64,000 nucleotides of DNA, from contig CP087965.1 in the NCBI GenBank assembly GCA_024703855.1, positions 752,001-816,000 on the forward strand. Reading direction: 5' to 3'. This document shows, one piece after another, positions 62,100 through 64,000 of the stretch (within the stretch, counting starts at the first letter, position 1; every line of letters begins with the position of its first letter). A program made the translations under genes and the position numbers. Below the pieces are notes generated by a model. The model had not been told where the DNA came from, ran no database searches, and saw only the letters and a list, made by a program, of their open reading frames with translations. Source of the DNA: Polaromonas sp. P2-4. GTDB lineage: Bacteria > Pseudomonadota > Gammaproteobacteria > Burkholderiales > Burkholderiaceae_C.

Positions 62100-62573
62100 C
62101 TATGCAGGCCGGCGCGGCACCACCAGCTTGTAGACGGATTGCTGCAGCACGTCGCCATGCTGGTTGCGTGTTTCGCTGCGCACCACCACCATGCCGCGGT
62201 CCGACCGCGAGCGTGAGGGCGTGACGCTCACCACTTCGGTGTCCACATGCAGTACATCGCCAGGCCGGGTCGGTTTGGGCCAGCTGATCTCGCCACCGGC
62301 GCCAATGATGCCGCCAGCCAGCGGCAAGCCGCCGCCCACCAGCAGGCGCATCGTGATGGCTGCTGTGTGCCAGCCGCTGGCGGCCAGGCCGCCAAACAGC
62401 GTGGCCTTGGCCGCTTCAGCATCCAGGTGAAAGGGCTGCGGATCAAACTGTGCGGCAAAGGCCTTGATTTGTGCTTCGTCGAGCGCGTGCTCCGCGCTCG
62501 TGAAACGGTCTCCGGGCTGGAGGTCATCCAGGTAGCGTGCGGAAAGGACTTCGGGTTCGGACAGGCTGCTCAT
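62100..62573 (-). CDS. MaoC-like hotdog-fold dehydratase
   Basis: Intact 157-residue hotdog protein. SARYLDDLQPGDRFTSAEHA, KAFAAQFDPQPFHLDAEAAK (the hydratase Asp and His), FGGLAASGWHTAAITMRLLV and ISWPKPTRPGDVLHVDTEVV are the MaoC/R-hydratase signature. Probably hydrates an enoyl-CoA or a related thioester. No pathway partner is adjacent except the downstream-oriented SDR, so the substrate is open. Confidence 0.9.
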   Translation of the reverse strand: MSSLSEPEVLSARYLDDLQPGDRFTSAEHALDEAQIKAFAAQFDPQPFHLDAEAAKATLFGGLAASGWHTAAITMRLLVGGGLPLAGGIIGAGGEISWPKPTRPGDVLHVDTEVVSVTPSRSRSDRGMVVVRSETRNQHGDVLQQSVYKLVVPRRPA

Positions 62574-62583
62574 GATGGGCTCC

Positions 62584-62706
62584 TCACGGTTTCAGTTCAG
62601 TTAGACAGGGCCGGTGCCACACGGAGCAGCTTCGTGCCACGGATCGGCAGGTTGATCCGTGCCGCGGCGGCTGCCGCGCACGTTCCCAGGATTTCTCCAG
62701 GTTCAT
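62584..62706 (-). CDS. Possible 40-residue ORF coupled to the SDR gene
   Basis: The start codon overlaps the SDR stop (ATGA at 62703-62706). It encodes MNLEKSWERARQPPRHGSTC and ends before the MaoC gene. In a neighbouring frame the same DNA reads AARINLPIRGTKLLRVAPAL. No family is recognised. It may be a decayed or frameshifted small gene. Confidence 0.2.
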   Translation of the reverse strand: MNLEKSWERARQPPRHGSTCRSVARSCSVWHRPCLTELKP

Positions 62707-63408
62707 CGCTGCGGCTCGCCCAGGTAGACGCCCTGCGGCGCTGACAGGCCCTGCTTGACCTGCCGCGTGATCGGGTCGGCCAGCACCTCCAAAGCACCGG
62801 CCTCAAGCGCTTCCCAGGTCTGTTCCACGACGGCGTCAGGCTGCACCTTCTCGCCCGGCGCGCCTTTGGCCATGTCGGTGTCCATGAAGGCCACATGTAC
62901 GCCGACCACCTGCGTGCCCTGCCCGCGCAGCTCCTGGCGCAGGCCGTTGGTGAGCGACCAGGCCGCCGACTTCGACGCGCTGTAAGTGGCAACAGCCGGA
63001 AGGCTGAGCCAGCTCAGCACCGACAGCACGTTCACAATCGCGCCGCCGCCGTTCGCAGCCAGCACCGGCGCAAAAGCCTGGCTCACGGCCCAGGGGCCAA
63101 AAAGTTGGTCTCGAGCTCTGCCCGTGCGGCATCCACACCCGGCCCCGACAGGAAGCCGGAGCCGCGAGAGATGCCGGCGTTGTTGATCAACAGCGTCACG
63201 TCGCCACAGGCCCGGGCCGCTGCGGCGACCTGCGCAGGGTCGGTCACATCCAGCGCGACGGCGTGCACGCCCGGCAGCGTGATGCTGGCGGGATCGCGCG
63301 CAGCGGCATAAACCTTTTGGCACCCGCTGCGAGCGCGCCCCGCGCATACGCCAGGCCCAGGCCGCGATTGGCACCGGTGATGAAGACGACCGAATTGTTG
63401 ATCTGCAT
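62703..63408 (-). CDS. SDR-family oxidoreductase, one frameshift
   Basis: The start at 63408 gives MQINNSVVFITGANRGLGLA with the TGxxxGxG cofactor motif, then HAVALDVTDPAQVAAAARAC and LLINNAGISRGSGFLSGPGV. A shift near 63098 leads to AVSQAFAPVLAANGGGAIVN and VLSVLSWLSLPAVATYSASK, which holds the Ser and YxxxK. The C-terminus is APQGVYLGEPQR. About 234 residues, in the CalA-like short SDR group. Substrate unknown. Confidence 0.85.
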
Positions 63409-63438
63409 GAAAACTCCTGAGTTGAAATCAATACGGAA

Positions 63439-64000
63439 TCAATAAGGCTGAATGCGGCGCAACAGCGTCGCCGTGGAGCACGGCCAGCCCACGCGGCCGA
63501 ACCAGGCGCCGCCGGCAATCGCCGCTGCGATCACCACGCCATAGACCGCCAGTGCAGCGCCTTGCGCCATGAACACCTGCGCCAGCCCGCCGCCCCAGCG
63601 AATAGCCAACCAGCCGCCGATGGCCGCAACCGCGAGGCGCGCGATGTTGCCGATCACCGGCCACAGCAAGCGTCCTGCGCCTTGCGACGCAAAGTACAGC
63701 ACCAGCCCGACGCCAAAGAAGCCATAAAGCGGGCCGACTGCGCGCAAGTACTGCGTGCCGGCCTCCAGCATCGCGGGGTCGGTGTCGAACAGTGAAAGCC
63801 AGGCGCGCGGAAAGGCCGAGGCCACAAGGCCGATGCCCTCGGTCAGCGTGAAGGCCATGGCCGCGCCTATCCAGGTGGCGCGCAGTGCCCGTTCATGCTG
63901 GCCGGCGCCAATGCAGGTGCCGACCATGGCCACCAGCGGCGCACCCAGGCCAAACACCATCGGCACCAGCAAGTATTCGAGCCGCGAGGCCGTGCCATAG
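63439..64000 (-). CDS. MATE-family efflux transporter, partial (5' end beyond the window)
   Basis: The last 187 or so residues of a multidrug and toxin extrusion transporter: GLGAPLVAMVGTCIGAGQHE (the second-bundle signature with GAGQ), RALRATWIGAAMAFTLTEGI, YLRAVGPLYGFFGVGLVLYF and the C-terminal helices. The reading frame runs off the right edge of the window (YGTASRLEYLLVPMV at the edge). Drug/cation antiport in the inner membrane is the family role. Confidence 0.85.
   Translation of the reverse strand, partial: YGTASRLEYLLVPMVFGLGAPLVAMVGTCIGAGQHERALRATWIGAAMAFTLTEGIGLVASAFPRAWLSLFDTDPAMLEAGTQYLRAVGPLYGFFGVGLVLYFASQGAGRLLWPVIGNIARLAVAAIGGWLAIRWGGGLAQVFMAQGAALAVYGVVIAAAIAGGAWFGRVGWPCSTATLLRRIQPY

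Overview
The window looks like chromosomal DNA of a GC-rich betaproteobacterium of the order Burkholderiales, most likely family Comamonadaceae (Polaromonas/Rhodoferax/Variovorax-like). The evidence is the several Bug-type (tripartite tricarboxylate family) binding proteins, DUF1415, EttA and RhlE of betaproteobacterial type, and short G-rich dispersed repeats of the kind common in that family. No rRNA, tRNA or CRISPR array was seen. About 50 single-base frameshifts are spread over almost all genes, including housekeeping ones (etfB, ettA, rhlE, corA). I therefore read most broken frames as sequencing or assembly indels. True decay is called only where part of a gene is missing.

Region 1 (1-5100) holds a membrane-anchored TAXI binding protein, two adjacent IS110-family elements, and scraps of older genes: a membrane-protein 3' end followed by half of an attC-like site, and the 3' end of a type I restriction subunit hsdR.

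Region 2 (5.8-19.6 kb) is the most unusual part. It is a one-direction cluster of eleven genes facing a convergent sigma-54 activator. It encodes three related proteins (two with glycine zippers), two HExxH metallopeptidase-like proteins, a 714-residue unknown protein, an alpha-oxoamine-synthase-like PLP enzyme, an amidase_2 protein fused to a GIY-YIG nuclease domain, an OmpA-like protein, an NlpC/P60 peptidase and an amidohydrolase. Several products share acidic-aromatic (EFE/EYE) segments, and none has an obvious classical signal peptide. I infer a cell-envelope-attacking or exported enzyme system, possibly undescribed. It is followed by a truncated glnD tail and small unknown genes (19.6-21.6 kb).

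Region 3 (21.9-38.3 kb) holds a methyltransferase gene and, next to it, a compact twelve-gene leftward operon for CoA-dependent beta-oxidation of an unknown carboxylic acid: FadB-like protein, thiolase, two acyl-CoA dehydrogenases, enoyl-CoA hydratase, CaiB-type CoA transferase, acyl-CoA synthetase, two Bug binding proteins, a nitronate-monooxygenase-like protein and EtfBA. A LysR regulator diverges from it.

Region 4 (38.5-44.8 kb) is mixed: an AhpD-like protein with a divergent AraC regulator, DUF1415, ettA, rhlE, and an SDR-like gene that overlaps the 3' end of rhlE in another frame.

Region 5 (44.8-57.9 kb) is a sugar/sugar-acid catabolic island. Leftward genes encode a FadR-type regulator, a cupin, an L-idonate-type dehydrogenase, a gluconate-5-dehydrogenase-like SDR, a complete sugar ABC transporter and a 2-hydroxyacid dehydrogenase. 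Rightward genes encode an IlvD/Edd dehydratase, 2-keto-3-deoxygalactonokinase, 2-keto-3-deoxy-6-phosphogalactonate aldolase and an SDR. Together they fit uptake and oxidation of a hexose or hexonate through a De Ley-Doudoroff-type route to pyruvate and glyceraldehyde 3-phosphate. A near-palindrome ATCATAYGAT occurs at both promoter regions. A 265-bp MITE-like element lies just before the kinase gene.

Region 6 (57.9-64 kb) carries ordinary genes: MAPEG, GlxA-type regulator, CBS protein, tag, corA, MaoC, an SDR and a partial MATE transporter.
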